Numbered from the stretch's first letter, positions 24,341 to 34,013 are shown. The stretch: 64,000 nt of DNA from Gemmatimonadota bacterium (GCA_016720805.1 JADKJZ010000009.1:1-64000), one strand, 5' to 3'. The notes: generated from the letters alone by a model not told the origin. Program-made: numbers and translations.

Positions 24341-25569
24341 CTGCGGCGACTGAGCGCGGCGACTCCGGCGACCACGCGCGCGACTTCCTCGGACGTGGTA
24401 TAGCAGGCGGCGCCGATCCGTACCATCCCCTCGACTTCCAATCCCAGACGACGCGCCACCGTGGTCGCGTAGAAGTCACCGTTCGACACGAAACAGCCGT
24501 GGTCCACCAGTCCGCGCGCGATCTCCTCGGACGACTTCCCGGCCACCGTGAAGGCGATCGTCGCGGTGCGCGGCGTCCCCGGCGGCGGGCCGAGGCGCTT
24601 CACGCCGGGGACCTCGCCCAACCCGTCCCACAACTGCTGGAAGAGATCGCGCTCACGGCGGTGCAGCAGGTCGTAGCTCCGCACCAACTGCGACCGGAGA
24701 TTCCCCTCGCCGCCGCCGAGCGAGGCAATCCACTGCACCGCGGCCGCCGCCCCGACGATCCCTTCGTGGTTCTGCGTCCCGGTCTCGAAGCGCTCCGGTG
24801 CCGTGTCGGGCGCCGGCTCGAGCTTCGGCACGTCGATGGTGCTCAGCACCGGGTGCCGGCCCCACAACACGCCGACATGCGGCCCGTAGAACTTGTACGA
24901 GCTGCAGGCATAGAAGTCCGCGCCGATCGACTTCGGATCGGGAAGGTGGTGCGGCGAGTAGTGCACGCCATCGACGTAGACGAGCGCGCCGGCGTTCTTG
25001 GCGAGCTTGGTCGCGGCGGCGACATCCGAGATGGTGCCGAGGGCGTTCGACGCGGCGCCGATCGCGAGCAACCTGGTGCGCTCGGTGAGCAGCCCCGGCA
25101 GCAGGTCGAGCCGCAGTTGCCACGTCTCGACGTCGAGCGGCAACATCTTGAGCACGAGGCCGCGTTCCTTCGCGACGGCCTGCCACGGCGCGAGGTTGGC
25201 GTGGTGATCGAGCTCGGTGACGATGATCTCGTCACCCTCGTTCCAGCCACGCGCGAGGGCACGCGCCACGTGGAAGGTGATCGTCGTCATGTTGTTGCCA
25301 AAGACGACCTCGTTCTCCGCCCCGCCGAAGAAGGCGGCATAGGTCCGGCGCGCCTCGAGCAGCAACGCGTCCGTCTCCACCGACGTCGGATACGCCCAGT
25401 GGGTGTTGGCGTTGTGGTGCAGCAGGTAGTCGCGGATCGCGTCGGCGACCGGCAGCGGCACCTGCGTGCCGCCGGGGCCGTCGAAGTACGCGACCGGATG
25501 CCCCGCATGGGTGCGCTCAAGCGCCGGGAACTGTGCGCGGATCTGCTCGACCGTCAGCGCGGCGCTCAT
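24337..25569 (-). CDS. Aminotransferase class V, cysteine desulfurase-like (VC1184 subfamily)
   Basis: A PLP enzyme of 410 residues. The N-terminus RAQFPALERTHAGHPVAYFDGPGGTQVP is characteristic of the VC1184 subfamily of cysteine desulfurase-like proteins. TELDHHANLAPW binds the cofactor, DGVHYSPH holds the PLP Asp, and CSSYKFYGPHVGVLWG carries the Schiff-base Lys. FETGTQNHEGIVG follows. The mobile catalytic Cys loop of true desulfurases is not evident, so the reaction may be desulfuration of another substrate or a different PLP chemistry. It is the last gene of the gat operon, overlapping gatB by 4 nt. Confidence 0.85.
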   Translation of the reverse strand: MSAALTVEQIRAQFPALERTHAGHPVAYFDGPGGTQVPLPVADAIRDYLLHHNANTHWAYPTSVETDALLLEARRTYAAFFGGAENEVVFGNNMTTITFHVARALARGWNEGDEIIVTELDHHANLAPWQAVAKERGLVLKMLPLDVETWQLRLDLLPGLLTERTRLLAIGAASNALGTISDVAAATKLAKNAGALVYVDGVHYSPHHLPDPKSIGADFYACSSYKFYGPHVGVLWGRHPVLSTIDVPKLEPAPDTAPERFETGTQNHEGIVGAAAAVQWIASLGGGEGNLRSQLVRSYDLLHRRERDLFQQLWDGLGEVPGVKRLGPPPGTPRTATIAFTVAGKSSEEIARGLVDHGCFVSNGDFYATTVARRLGLEVEGMVRIGAACYTTSEEVARVVAGVAALSRRS

Positions 25570-26984
25570 TCGGCGAGCTTCGCGGTGAGGATCGGCTGGA
25601 TCCCCTTCGGGTCGGCCTTCCCTTGGCTGCGCTTCATGACTTGCCCCACGAAGAAGCCGATCAACTTGGCGTCGCCACCCTTGTAGCGCGCCACCTCCCC
25701 AGGGTGCGCCGCGATGACCTCGGCAACCCACCCCTCCAACGCGCCGGTGTCGCGAACCTGCACCAGCCCGAGACGGTCGGCGACGGCGCGTGGTGCGTCG
25801 TCGTTGCCGGCGAGTTCCGCGAAGATCCGCTTGGCGGCCTGCAGCGAGACGGTGCCGTCGGCCACGAGCAACACCAGCGCGGCGAGCCGCTCCGGCGCGA
25901 TCGCGAAGTGGCCATGGTCGTTCCACCCCGACATCGCCTCGCCGAGGACCCAGTTCGAGGCAGTCTTGGGGTCGACGCCTGCCGCGACGGTCGCCTCAAA
26001 GTACGCTGATACTGCGGGCTCCTGAATGAGCGTGCGCGCATCGTATTCCGACAGCCCCAGCGCCTCCTGATAGCGCGCCTTCCGCGCCGCCGGCAACTCC
26101 GGGAGCGCGGCGCGCTGCGCCTCGATCCACGCCGGGGTCAGCACCAGCGGCGGCAGGTCGGGATCGGGGAAGTAGCGATAATCGTGGCTGTCTTCCTTCG
26201 TGCGGAGCGGCTTGACCTCGCCCGTGGCCGCATTGAAGGTCAGCGTCACCTGCGTCACCGCCTCGCCCCGTTCCAGCATGGCGATCTGCCGAACGCGCTC
26301 CGCCTCGAGCGCGCGTTCGACGTTCGCAAAGGAGTTCATGTTCTTCACTTCGGTCTTGGTGCCGAGCGGATCACCGGGGCGCCGGACCGAGAGGTTGGCG
26401 TCGACGCGGAGCGACCCCTTCTCCATCGAGCACTCGGAGACGCCGGCATAGATGAGCAGCTGGCGCACCGTGGTCAGGTAGGCGCGCGCCTCGCCGGGCG
26501 AGCGCATGTCCGGGCCGCTGACGATTTCCGCGAGCGGCGTGCCGGCACGGTTGAGGTCGACCGCCGTCTGCCCTGGAATGCGATCGTGCAGCGACTTCCC
26601 GGCATCCTCCTCTAGGTGGAGGCGCGTGATCGAGATCTCGATCGGTCCGCGTTCGGGCGATTCGATCATCACCGAGCCGTGCTCGGCCAGCGGCTTGTCG
26701 AACTGCGAGATCTGATAGCCCTTCGGCAGGTCGGGGTAGAAGTAGTTCTTCCGCGCGAAGACGCTGCGTTCACGAATGTGGCAGCCCAGCGCCAGCGCGC
26801 CGACGGTGCCGAGGCGCACCGCCTCGGCGTTCGGCACGGGGAGCGCGCCCGGCAGGCCGAGGCAGACCGGGCAGACGTTGGTGTTCGGCGCATCGCCGTA
26901 GCTCGTGGGGCAGCCGCAGAACATCTTCGAGCGAGTTGCAGGCTGCACGTGGATCTCCAGCCCGATCACGGTTTCCCAGGTCAT
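25566..26984 (-). CDS. gatB: Asp-tRNA(Asn)/Glu-tRNA(Gln) amidotransferase subunit B
   Basis: GatB recognises misacylated tRNA and amidates it with ammonia from GatA. The 472-residue protein begins TWETVIGLEIHVQP. It contains CGCPTSYGDAPNTNVCPVCLGLPGALPVPN with four zinc-type cysteines, KNYFYPDLPKGYQISQFD near 80, KTEVKNMNSF near 230 and DYRYFPDPDLPPLVL near 290. A helical tRNA-binding tail ends the protein. The ATG at 26984 overlaps the gatA stop by one base; a GTG one codon upstream is also in frame. Confidence 0.96.
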   Translation of the reverse strand: MTWETVIGLEIHVQPATRSKMFCGCPTSYGDAPNTNVCPVCLGLPGALPVPNAEAVRLGTVGALALGCHIRERSVFARKNYFYPDLPKGYQISQFDKPLAEHGSVMIESPERGPIEISITRLHLEEDAGKSLHDRIPGQTAVDLNRAGTPLAEIVSGPDMRSPGEARAYLTTVRQLLIYAGVSECSMEKGSLRVDANLSVRRPGDPLGTKTEVKNMNSFANVERALEAERVRQIAMLERGEAVTQVTLTFNAATGEVKPLRTKEDSHDYRYFPDPDLPPLVLTPAWIEAQRAALPELPAARKARYQEALGLSEYDARTLIQEPAVSAYFEATVAAGVDPKTASNWVLGEAMSGWNDHGHFAIAPERLAALVLLVADGTVSLQAAKRIFAELAGNDDAPRAVADRLGLVQVRDTGALEGWVAEVIAAHPGEVARYKGGDAKLIGFFVGQVMKRSQGKADPKGIQPILTAKLAE

Positions 26985-28363
26985 CACCGTACCTCCGCCA
27001 CCGCGTCGACGGTCCGTTCCAGGACCTCCGCGACGGCGAGCATCGTGGCCTCGTCGAAATTCCGTGCAATCAACTGGCCGCCGATCGGCAACCCCTGATC
27101 GCGGCCGATCGGCACCGACATCGCCGGGACGCCGGCAAGCGAGGCCGGCGCGACGAAGATGTCGGCCAGGTACATCTGCACCGGATCGGCCGTCTTCTCA
27201 CCCGCCTTGAAGGCCGGCGTCGGCGTGGTCGGGGTGAAGAGGAGGTCGACGCCGTCGGCGAAGACGTTGGCGAAGTCGTCGGCGATCAGCTTCCGCACCG
27301 CCTGCGCGCGCACGTAGTACTGATCGGCATATCCGGCCGAGAGGACGAAGGTGCCGACGAGGATGCGGCGGCGCACCTCGGGGCCGAAGCCCTCGCCGCG
27401 CGTGGCGCGGTACAGGGCGCGCACGTCGCCACCGGCCCCCACGTGCCGCGGGCCGTAGCGGACGCCGTCGAAGCGCGCGAGGTTGGCCGCTGCTTCGGCG
27501 GGGTTGACGATGTAGTAGGTCGGCACTGCGTGCTTCGTGTGCGGAAGCGAGACCTCGCGCACCGTGGCGCCGAGGGCGCGCAGGGCCGCGATGGCTCGGT
27601 CGCACGCGGCACGGACGCCGGCATCGAGGTCGGCCGGGAAGTACTCTTTCGGCAAACCGATGACCACGCCGGTCAGGTCCGCGCGCGAGGCGGGCACGGC
27701 CATCGGCGGTTCCGCGAGCGTGGTGGCATCGCGCGGGTCGTCACCGGACATCGCCGAGAGGACGCGGGCGGCGTCGCTCACCGTCTTGCCGAACACCGAG
27801 ATGCAATCGAGCGACGACCCGAAGGCCACCAGCCCGAAGCGGGAGACGCGCCCGTAAGTCGGCTTCACCCCGACGATTCCGCAGAAGGCGGCGGGTTGCC
27901 GCACCGATCCGCCGGTCTCGGAGCCGAGCGCCGCCGGCACCACGCCCGCGGCGACCAGCACCGCGGAGCCGCCGCTCGAGCCGCCCGGCACCCGGTCGTG
28001 ATCGATCGGGTGCAGCACGCGGCCATATGCGGAATTTTCGGTGGACGAGCCCATCGCGAATTCATCGAGATTCGCCTTCGCGCCGACGAGCGCGCCCGCG
28101 GCGCGGAGTCGGGTGATGACGGTGGCCTCGTACGGCGAGGTGTATCCTGCGAGGATCTTCGAGGCGCAGGTGGTCGGTTCCTCGGTCGTGACGATGTTGT
28201 CCTTGATGGCGATCGCCATTCCCGACAGCGGCCCCGCGGGGACGGCGTCGAGCCGATCGGCCTCACGATCGAGCACATCCTGTGACCAGTGCAACGTCGC
28301 GTTGAGGTGCGCGGCCCCGGCGAGGCGACGGCCGGTCTCGGCGGCGAGGGTACGCGCACTCAT
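26984..28363 (-). CDS. gatA: Asp-tRNA(Asn)/Glu-tRNA(Gln) amidotransferase subunit A
   Basis: GatA is the glutaminase/amidase subunit. In 459 residues it shows GMAIAIKDNI with the catalytic Lys near 54. AKANLDEFAMGSSTENSAYG follows, then VPGGSSGGSAVLVAAG with the cis-Ser near 130. GSETGGSVRQPAAFCGIVG contains the nucleophilic Ser near 152. This is the Ser-Ser-Lys triad of the amidase signature family. The ATG at 28363 overlaps the gatC stop as ATGA. Confidence 0.96.
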   Translation of the reverse strand: MSARTLAAETGRRLAGAAHLNATLHWSQDVLDREADRLDAVPAGPLSGMAIAIKDNIVTTEEPTTCASKILAGYTSPYEATVITRLRAAGALVGAKANLDEFAMGSSTENSAYGRVLHPIDHDRVPGGSSGGSAVLVAAGVVPAALGSETGGSVRQPAAFCGIVGVKPTYGRVSRFGLVAFGSSLDCISVFGKTVSDAARVLSAMSGDDPRDATTLAEPPMAVPASRADLTGVVIGLPKEYFPADLDAGVRAACDRAIAALRALGATVREVSLPHTKHAVPTYYIVNPAEAAANLARFDGVRYGPRHVGAGGDVRALYRATRGEGFGPEVRRRILVGTFVLSAGYADQYYVRAQAVRKLIADDFANVFADGVDLLFTPTTPTPAFKAGEKTADPVQMYLADIFVAPASLAGVPAMSVPIGRDQGLPIGGQLIARNFDEATMLAVAEVLERTVDAVAEVR

Positions 28364-28659
28364 TCCTCGGCCATCCCGCCGAGCTTCGGCACGACGAAGA
28401 AGCCATCGACAAACGCCGGGGCCATCGCCGCCGGGCCACGCACCATCGGGATCGGCGCCACGACGTCGTCGCGGAGCGTCAGCTGGGCCGGACCCACCGC
28501 CACCGTGCCGACGCCCTCGGGGAGCGACACCTCGGCAAGCTGGGCCACGAATTCGACGATCGCCTCGAGCTGCGTGGCCAGCAGCGGCAGATCTTCCTCT
28601 GCCACGGCCAGTTCGGCCAGTCGTGCCACATGGCGTACTTCCGACGCCCCGATTGTCAT
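28360..28659 (-). CDS. gatC: Asp-tRNA(Asn)/Glu-tRNA(Gln) amidotransferase subunit C
   Basis: GatC is the small belt subunit that clamps GatA and GatB. The 99-residue protein has VRHVARLAELAVAEEDLPLLATQLEAIVEFVAQLAEV, the typical paired helices. TLRDDVVAPIPM and a C-terminal DGFFVVPKLG follow. The ATG overlaps the pcrA stop as ATGA, so gatC is translationally coupled to an unrelated helicase gene. Confidence 0.95.
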   Translation of the reverse strand: MTIGASEVRHVARLAELAVAEEDLPLLATQLEAIVEFVAQLAEVSLPEGVGTVAVGPAQLTLRDDVVAPIPMVRGPAAMAPAFVDGFFVVPKLGGMAEE

Positions 28660-30989
28660 GCGCTCTCCCAGTCGCGCTCGAGGCCGGCAAAGGCGACGAG
28701 CAGTTGCTTGGTTCCAATTTCCGGATCGTCGAAGGCCACGGACACCTTCAGGTCCTTGCCGCCGCCGCTGAGCCCAAGGATGGCCCCGGCGCCGAAGCGG
28801 CGATGGCGTACTCGTTCGCCCTTCACGTAGCGCGGCGCGTCCTGATTGTCGCTCGCGGGCGGGGTATCGACCGGCGCTGGCTCGTCCCACACGGCGCTCT
28901 TCGGCGTCGCGACCTTGGCCGGCGTGGAGGTGCTGCGGCCCCACTTGGCGCCACTGCCCTGACTGCCGCCGCTCCGGCCGCCACCCCATCCGCCCGATCC
29001 CCAGGACGACTGGCCAAGACGGCCCCCGACGGCGAACGAGGTGCTCTTTTCCTCGAGCAGCTCCGGCGGCAGTTCCTTGAGGAAGCGTGAGGCCATCGCG
29101 GGCCGCAATTCCCCACCCCGCCGACGGGCACGTGCCCAGGTCATGAGCAGCGCATCGCGCGCCCGGGTGATGCCAACGTAGCAGAGTCGCCGCTCCTCAT
29201 CGAGACCATCGGGCGACTCGAGGGCGCGCCCCGATGGGAAGAGGCCGTCTTCCATCCCCGCCAGCACGACCACCGGCCATTCCAGCCCCTTGGCGGTGTG
29301 GAGCGTCATCAGGGTGACGCCGTCCTCGCGACCCGCGGTGGTGTCCACCGCCGACATGAGCGCGGCCTCGGTCAGGAAGCGCTGCAACGGGGTGCCAGGC
29401 TCCTCCTCCTCGCTGATCACCTCGGACCACTCCGCCGCGCCGGCCACCATCGCGCGGACATTCTCCCAGCGATCGGCGCCCTCGAGGCCCTCCGCCATGA
29501 GGACCTTCTCATAGTCGAGGACGCGGATCAACTCTTCCATCACCAGGACCGGGGCCGACTCGCCGACGCGGTTGCGCACGTCGTTCACCTGCGCGGCGAA
29601 GGTCGTCAGTGCCTGCCGGAGGTTCGGGCGGAGCCCGTTGATCATCTCGGCGCGCTCCGCGGTGGCCAACATTGCCAGGTTCCACTGCCGCGCCTGCTCG
29701 GCCAGCATCACCAGCGACGAGTCGCCGATGCCACGCCGCGGCACGCCGACGGCCCGGAGGAAGGCCTCGTCGTCCGAGGGGTTCGCGATGAGCCGCAGGT
29801 AGGCGAGCAGGTCCTTCACCTCGCGGCGATCGTAGAACGAGATGGACCCGACAATCCGGTAGGGGACGCCGGCGCGACGCAGCGACTCCTCAAGTGCGCG
29901 CGACTGCGCGTTGGTGCGATAGAGGACGGCGCATTCGACGTAGAGCGCGCCGTCCTGCACGCGCTGCTTCAGCTCGCGCGCGATCCACTCCGCCTCGTCG
30001 CGTTCGTCGGCGGCGGCCAGCACCACGATCGACTCACCGCCCGGACGGACGGTGCGTAGCGTCTTGCCGAGCCGCGTCCGGTTGCGGGCGATGACGGCGT
30101 TGGCCGCATCGAGGATCGGCTTGGTCGAGCGGTAGTTCTCCTCGAGCTTGACCAGGACGGCGTCGCCGAAGTCGGACTGCAGCGACTGCATGTTGCGCAC
30201 GTCGGCGCCGCGCCAGCCGTAGATGCTCTGGTCGTCGTCGCCCACGGCGAAGACATTCTGGTGCCCGCTGCCCAACAGCTTGATGAGTTCGTACTGCACC
30301 TTGTTGGTGTCCTGGAACTCGTCGACCAGCAGGAAGTCGAAGCGCTTCCGCCACCGCTCCAGCACGTCCGGATGCTCACGGAAGAGCGTCAGCGGATGAA
30401 GGATCAGGTCGTCGAAGTCCATCGCGTTGGCCAGCTTGAGCGCGCGCTGCAACGCCACGTAGACATCCGCGGCGACCTTGACGGCCGGGTCATGCGGCGC
30501 GCTGCGCTCGAGGTCCTGCGCCGTCTGCATGGCGTTCTTGGCGCCGGAGATGATGTTCTGGATCAGCTTCGGCGGGTAGAGCTTCACCGGATGGTTCCGC
30601 TCTTCCATCAACCGACGAATCAGGGAGATCTGGTCGTCCTGGTCGTAGATCGAGAAATCGCGCGAGAAGCCGAGCCGGTCACCCTCGCGGCGGAGCAGCC
30701 GCGCGGAGAGCGAGTGGAAGGTGCCGATCCAGAGGCCGGCCGGGTCGCGCTCGAGCAGGTCGCCGATGCGGTGCTTCATCTCGCCGGCGGCCTTGTTGGT
30801 GAAGGTCACCGCGAAGATGCGCTCCGGCGGCACGCCGTGCGATTCGATCAGCGACGCGATGCGGGCGGTGAGGACGCGCGTCTTCCCCGAGCCCGCGCCG
30901 GCCAGCACGAGAATCGGGCCGGTGACGTGCTCCGCGGCGCGACGCTGTGCCGGGTTCAGCCCGCGCAGCAGATCCTTGCCGTCGGTCAT
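28656..30989 (-). CDS. pcrA: ATP-dependent DNA helicase PcrA/UvrD
   Basis: A superfamily 1A helicase acting in repair and removal of proteins from DNA. The 777-residue protein shows all motifs: LVLAGAGSGKTRVL (Walker A, near 30), FTNKAAGEMKHR, LLVDEFQDTN (Walker B), GDDDQSIYGWRGAD, and LEENYRSTKPIL. The later motifs are VTLMTLHTAKGLEWPVV and EERRLCYVGITRARDALL. A Gly/Ser-rich linker near 680-700 leads to a C-terminal Tudor-like domain (YVKGERVRHRRFGAGAILGLSGGG), as in PcrA proteins that bind RNA polymerase. The start overlaps the upstream kinase stop by 4 nt. Confidence 0.96.
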   Translation of the reverse strand: MTDGKDLLRGLNPAQRRAAEHVTGPILVLAGAGSGKTRVLTARIASLIESHGVPPERIFAVTFTNKAAGEMKHRIGDLLERDPAGLWIGTFHSLSARLLRREGDRLGFSRDFSIYDQDDQISLIRRLMEERNHPVKLYPPKLIQNIISGAKNAMQTAQDLERSAPHDPAVKVAADVYVALQRALKLANAMDFDDLILHPLTLFREHPDVLERWRKRFDFLLVDEFQDTNKVQYELIKLLGSGHQNVFAVGDDDQSIYGWRGADVRNMQSLQSDFGDAVLVKLEENYRSTKPILDAANAVIARNRTRLGKTLRTVRPGGESIVVLAAADERDEAEWIARELKQRVQDGALYVECAVLYRTNAQSRALEESLRRAGVPYRIVGSISFYDRREVKDLLAYLRLIANPSDDEAFLRAVGVPRRGIGDSSLVMLAEQARQWNLAMLATAERAEMINGLRPNLRQALTTFAAQVNDVRNRVGESAPVLVMEELIRVLDYEKVLMAEGLEGADRWENVRAMVAGAAEWSEVISEEEEPGTPLQRFLTEAALMSAVDTTAGREDGVTLMTLHTAKGLEWPVVVLAGMEDGLFPSGRALESPDGLDEERRLCYVGITRARDALLMTWARARRRGGELRPAMASRFLKELPPELLEEKSTSFAVGGRLGQSSWGSGGWGGGRSGGSQGSGAKWGRSTSTPAKVATPKSAVWDEPAPVDTPPASDNQDAPRYVKGERVRHRRFGAGAILGLSGGGKDLKVSVAFDDPEIGTKQLLVAFAGLERDWESA

Positions 30990-32176
30990 GTGATCGGGGC
31001 CGCGAGGGGAAAGCGCATCAGGAATGTCGTTCCATGTTCAGTCGGTTCCAGGGCGAGGACGCCGGCGTGGGCATCCTCGATGACGCGGCGCGCCAGGGCC
31101 AATCCGATGCCCCAGCCTCCCCGCTTGGTGGTGATGCCGGGCTCGAAAATCGTCCGACGCAGTTCGCGCGGGACGCCCGGGCCGTCGTCAATCACGCGCA
31201 GGATCGCGTCGGCGCCATCCACTTCGGCGGCGAGGGTGATCGAACCACCGCGGCCCTGCAGGGCGTCGATGGCATTCTTGACCATCGCCTCGAGCGCCCA
31301 CTCCAGCAGGACCGCGTCACCGGCCACGACCGGCCCGGCACTCGGCGCCCGCACCGTCAGGGTGATCGCATTGCTGTGCTTCGGCAGGCGCGGCTGAAAA
31401 TAGCCGGCTACCCGCTCGGAGAGCGCACCGAGTCCGACCGGGTCACGTCGCGCGGGATTGCCGATGCGCTCGAAGCGTTGCGCCACGCGTTGCAGCCGCT
31501 CGGCGTCGGCGTCGAGAAACTCGGCGATCTTCGCCGGCGGAAGACCGGCCCCGCGCAACTGCTCGATCCAGCCTTGCAGCGACGTCAGCGGCGTGCCCAT
31601 CTGGTGTGCCGCCTCACGCGCCATCGCGACCCACAGGCGGTCCCGCTGGGCCGTGGTAGCATTGCGGTAGGCGACGACGGCCACGCCGACCATGACGACC
31701 AGCGTCAGCGCCTGCAGCAACCCGAGGGTCAACAGCATCCGCGTTGCGGGCATCGGGCCGAAGTGCAGCGCCCCGAAGCCCGGCGAGACGATCGGCGGAT
31801 TGAGCGCATCGAGTTCGGCGGCGTAACTCCGCACGCGCGGGTCGTCGAGCGGCGCCTCGAAGGGGAGGTTCGCGGCGAAGAGCACGCGGCCGCTGCTGTC
31901 GGTCTGGATCAGTGGCAAGCCGAGATCGCGGACCCGACCGCCAAGGTCGAGCAGCGCGGCGGTCCCGCCATTCGGGTCGGGATCGTTCAGCCCCCGGAAG
32001 ACCACGGAGTAGAGCTGCGAGGTGGATTGGGCCTCGCCGCGAAAGTGCCGCGCCACGAGGAAGGAAACGCCGAGCGAGAGGCCGGCGAGCACGGCGACGA
32101 GCAGCACGGCCACGCCCGGGGCGAGCCGACTGAGCCGCCCCTTACGCGCGCGGGACGAGACGGTCGGTCCCGACAT
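30986..32176 (-). CDS. Membrane sensor histidine kinase
   Basis: The 396-residue protein has two transmembrane helices (about residues 17-38 and 155-178) flanking a periplasmic sensor of about 115 residues. The phosphoacceptor region is MAREAAHQMGTPLTSLQGWIEQLR near 200. The ATPase domain has the N box AMVKNAIDALQG, the G1 box IDDGPGVP, the G2 box KRGGWGIGLALARRV and a final GTTFLMRFPL. No response regulator gene is adjacent. The ATG at 32176 lies inside serS (35-nt overlap); a longer upstream extension has no family support. The stop overlaps pcrA by 4 nt. Its signal is unknown. Confidence 0.88.
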   Translation of the reverse strand: MSGPTVSSRARKGRLSRLAPGVAVLLVAVLAGLSLGVSFLVARHFRGEAQSTSQLYSVVFRGLNDPDPNGGTAALLDLGGRVRDLGLPLIQTDSSGRVLFAANLPFEAPLDDPRVRSYAAELDALNPPIVSPGFGALHFGPMPATRMLLTLGLLQALTLVVMVGVAVVAYRNATTAQRDRLWVAMAREAAHQMGTPLTSLQGWIEQLRGAGLPPAKIAEFLDADAERLQRVAQRFERIGNPARRDPVGLGALSERVAGYFQPRLPKHSNAITLTVRAPSAGPVVAGDAVLLEWALEAMVKNAIDALQGRGGSITLAAEVDGADAILRVIDDGPGVPRELRRTIFEPGITTKRGGWGIGLALARRVIEDAHAGVLALEPTEHGTTFLMRFPLAAPIT

Positions 32177-33425
32177 AGGGGACCAGCGCGGCCGGGAGCA
32201 CCACCGAGCCATCGGCCTGCTGGCCGTTTTCGAGGAGCGCGATGATCGTGCGCGGGAACGCGACGCCCGAGGCGTTCAGCGTATGCACGAACTCCGGCTT
32301 TGCGCCGGGCGCGGGGCGGAAGCGAATGTTGGCGCGACGGGCCTGGAAGTCCTCGAAGGTCGACGCACTCGACGCCTCGAGCCAGTTGTCGACGCCAGGC
32401 GCCCAGACCTCGAGGTCGAAGGTGCAGGCGGAGGCAAAGCCGGTGTCGCCCGCGGCGAGTGCGAGGACGCGGTACGGGATCTCGAGGCGTTGCAGGACCG
32501 CTTCGGCGTGGGCGGTGAGGAGGGCGTGCTCGCGCGCGCTGTCCTCCGGCTTCACCAGGCGCACCAACTCGACCTTGTCGAACTGGTGGACCCGGATCAG
32601 GCCGCGCGTGTCCTTGCCGTGCGCCCCCGCCTCGCGACGGAAGCACGGCGTATAGGCGGTCATGGCAATCGGCAGGTCCGCGGCGTCGAGAATTTCGTCG
32701 CGGTAGATGTTCGTCACCGGCACTTCGGCGGTCGGGATCAGGAAGAGATCATCCGCCGAAGCGTGGTAGAGATCTTCCTCGAACTTCGGCAACTGCGCGG
32801 TGCCGGTCAGCGACGCCCGATTCACCAGGTACGGCGGTTGCACTTCGAGGTAGCCATGCTCGCGCGTGTGGAGGTCGAGCATGAACGACGCGAGCCCACG
32901 CACCAGACGAGCGCCCATCCCGGTGAAGAGCGGAAAGCCCGAACCGGTGAGCTTGGTGCCACGCGGCAGGTCGAAGAGCCCGAGCGCGACGCCGAGGTCC
33001 CAGTGCGCCTTCGGGGCGAAGTCGAACTGCCGTGGCGTGCCCCACTGACGCACCACCTGGTTGGCCTCGGCCCCACCGCTCGGCACTTCGGCGAGCACCG
33101 TATTCGGGATGTTGAGGAGGTGGCCTTCGAGCAGCGCTTCGACGTCGCGCAGATCGGTCTCGAGGATGCGCACCGCCTCGCCGGACGCCTTGAGCGTCGC
33201 GAGCAATTCGTCGGCCGGCTCCTTGGCCCGCTTGCGTCGCGCGACTTCTTCGGTCTGGCTGTTGCGCTCGGCCTGGAGCCGCTCGACGCGCGTCACCACT
33301 TCGCGGCGCTTGGCATCGAGCGCGATCACGCGATCGAGCTGCTCGAGGGCGTCGCTATCGAGGCGACGCGCGAGGGAGGCCCGCACGCCGTCGGGGTCGT
33401 GTCGGAGACGGCGAAGATCGAGCAT
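32142..33425 (-). CDS. serS: Seryl-tRNA synthetase
   Basis: SerRS charges tRNA-Ser. The 427-residue protein begins MLDLRRLRHDPDGVRASLARR and has an N-terminal coiled-coil arm (about residues 30-100). The class II core has TAEVPVTNIYRDEIL, then motif 2 CFRREAGAHGKDTRGLIRVHQFDKVE, FDLEVWAPG and NASGVAFPRTIIALLEN. Motif 3 DGSVVLPAALVPYVG closes the protein. The ATG at 33425 follows the upstream lipoprotein gene by 4 nt. Confidence 0.96.
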   Translation of the reverse strand: MLDLRRLRHDPDGVRASLARRLDSDALEQLDRVIALDAKRREVVTRVERLQAERNSQTEEVARRKRAKEPADELLATLKASGEAVRILETDLRDVEALLEGHLLNIPNTVLAEVPSGGAEANQVVRQWGTPRQFDFAPKAHWDLGVALGLFDLPRGTKLTGSGFPLFTGMGARLVRGLASFMLDLHTREHGYLEVQPPYLVNRASLTGTAQLPKFEEDLYHASADDLFLIPTAEVPVTNIYRDEILDAADLPIAMTAYTPCFRREAGAHGKDTRGLIRVHQFDKVELVRLVKPEDSAREHALLTAHAEAVLQRLEIPYRVLALAAGDTGFASACTFDLEVWAPGVDNWLEASSASTFEDFQARRANIRFRPAPGAKPEFVHTLNASGVAFPRTIIALLENGQQADGSVVLPAALVPYVGTDRLVPRA

Positions 33426-33429
33426 CAGC

Positions 33430-33978
33430 TCAGTTCCGCGAGAAGCCGGGCTCGAGGTTGCGGTAGCCACAGTTCACGTTGGCCAGCACCTTGAGATCGA
33501 CCGTCTTGAGCAGATCGTTGAATGCGAGGACTTGGAGCTTGGCGTATTGGGGGACGCCAAGGTAGCAGGTGACGCGTGAGCGCCCGGCCACGACGTCGCC
33601 GACCGCGATCGGAATCGTGTCCGTCGAGAGCCAGCCACTCGTCGGCCCGGACTTCAGGTCATCGAACGCCGTGGTGACCTTCTGCAACCCTGGGTTGCTG
33701 CCGCCCCCGGTGCCGAGACCGAGCGCCGCGAGGGGAAGCAGGACCGGGCCCTTGCCGGGGATGATGTCGTAGGCAAAATCGAAGGCCGATGATTGGTCGG
33801 TTCGGATCGGGCTGCCCACGGTGATCGAGAAGGCCGCCGGAGTGGTCAGCGCGGCGCCGTTGATGGCTCCGAGCGAGACGGTGTCGACGATGTTCGCGGT
33901 GGCCGCATCGCCGAGCTGCGTGTCACTGCAGGCGACGGCGGCGACGAGCGCCAGAAGGAGCAGGGGACGAGGACTCAT
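33430..33978 (-). CDS. Predicted lipoprotein, function unknown
   Basis: The 182-residue protein has a lipoprotein signal MSPRPLLLLALVAAVAC (Cys at about 17). The mature part is rich in small and beta-forming residues, with SITVGSPIRTDQSSAFDFAYDI, KGPVLLPLAALGLGTGGGSNPGL and two further Cys in VTCYLGVP and NVNCGYRN near the end, possibly a disulfide. I recognise no family. It is the first gene of the serS-to-csd operon. A promoter ends only 6 nt before its ATG, so the message looks leaderless. Confidence 0.7.
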   Translation of the reverse strand: MSPRPLLLLALVAAVACSDTQLGDAATANIVDTVSLGAINGAALTTPAAFSITVGSPIRTDQSSAFDFAYDIIPGKGPVLLPLAALGLGTGGGSNPGLQKVTTAFDDLKSGPTSGWLSTDTIPIAVGDVVAGRSRVTCYLGVPQYAKLQVLAFNDLLKTVDLKVLANVNCGYRNLEPGFSRN

Positions 33979-33984
33979 GGGAGA

Positions 33985-34013
33985 AGGTTAGACCGCTCGC
34001 GGGAGCGCGGCAA
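33985..34013 (-). promoter_or_regulatory. Promoter of the lipoprotein-serS operon, leaderless
   Basis: On the minus strand TTGCCG (34008-34013) and TAACCT (33985-33990) are 17 bp apart. The ATG at 33978 lies 7 nt after the -10. Transcription would begin at or next to the ATG, and no ribosome binding site is visible, so the mRNA is predicted to be leaderless. Confidence 0.5.
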
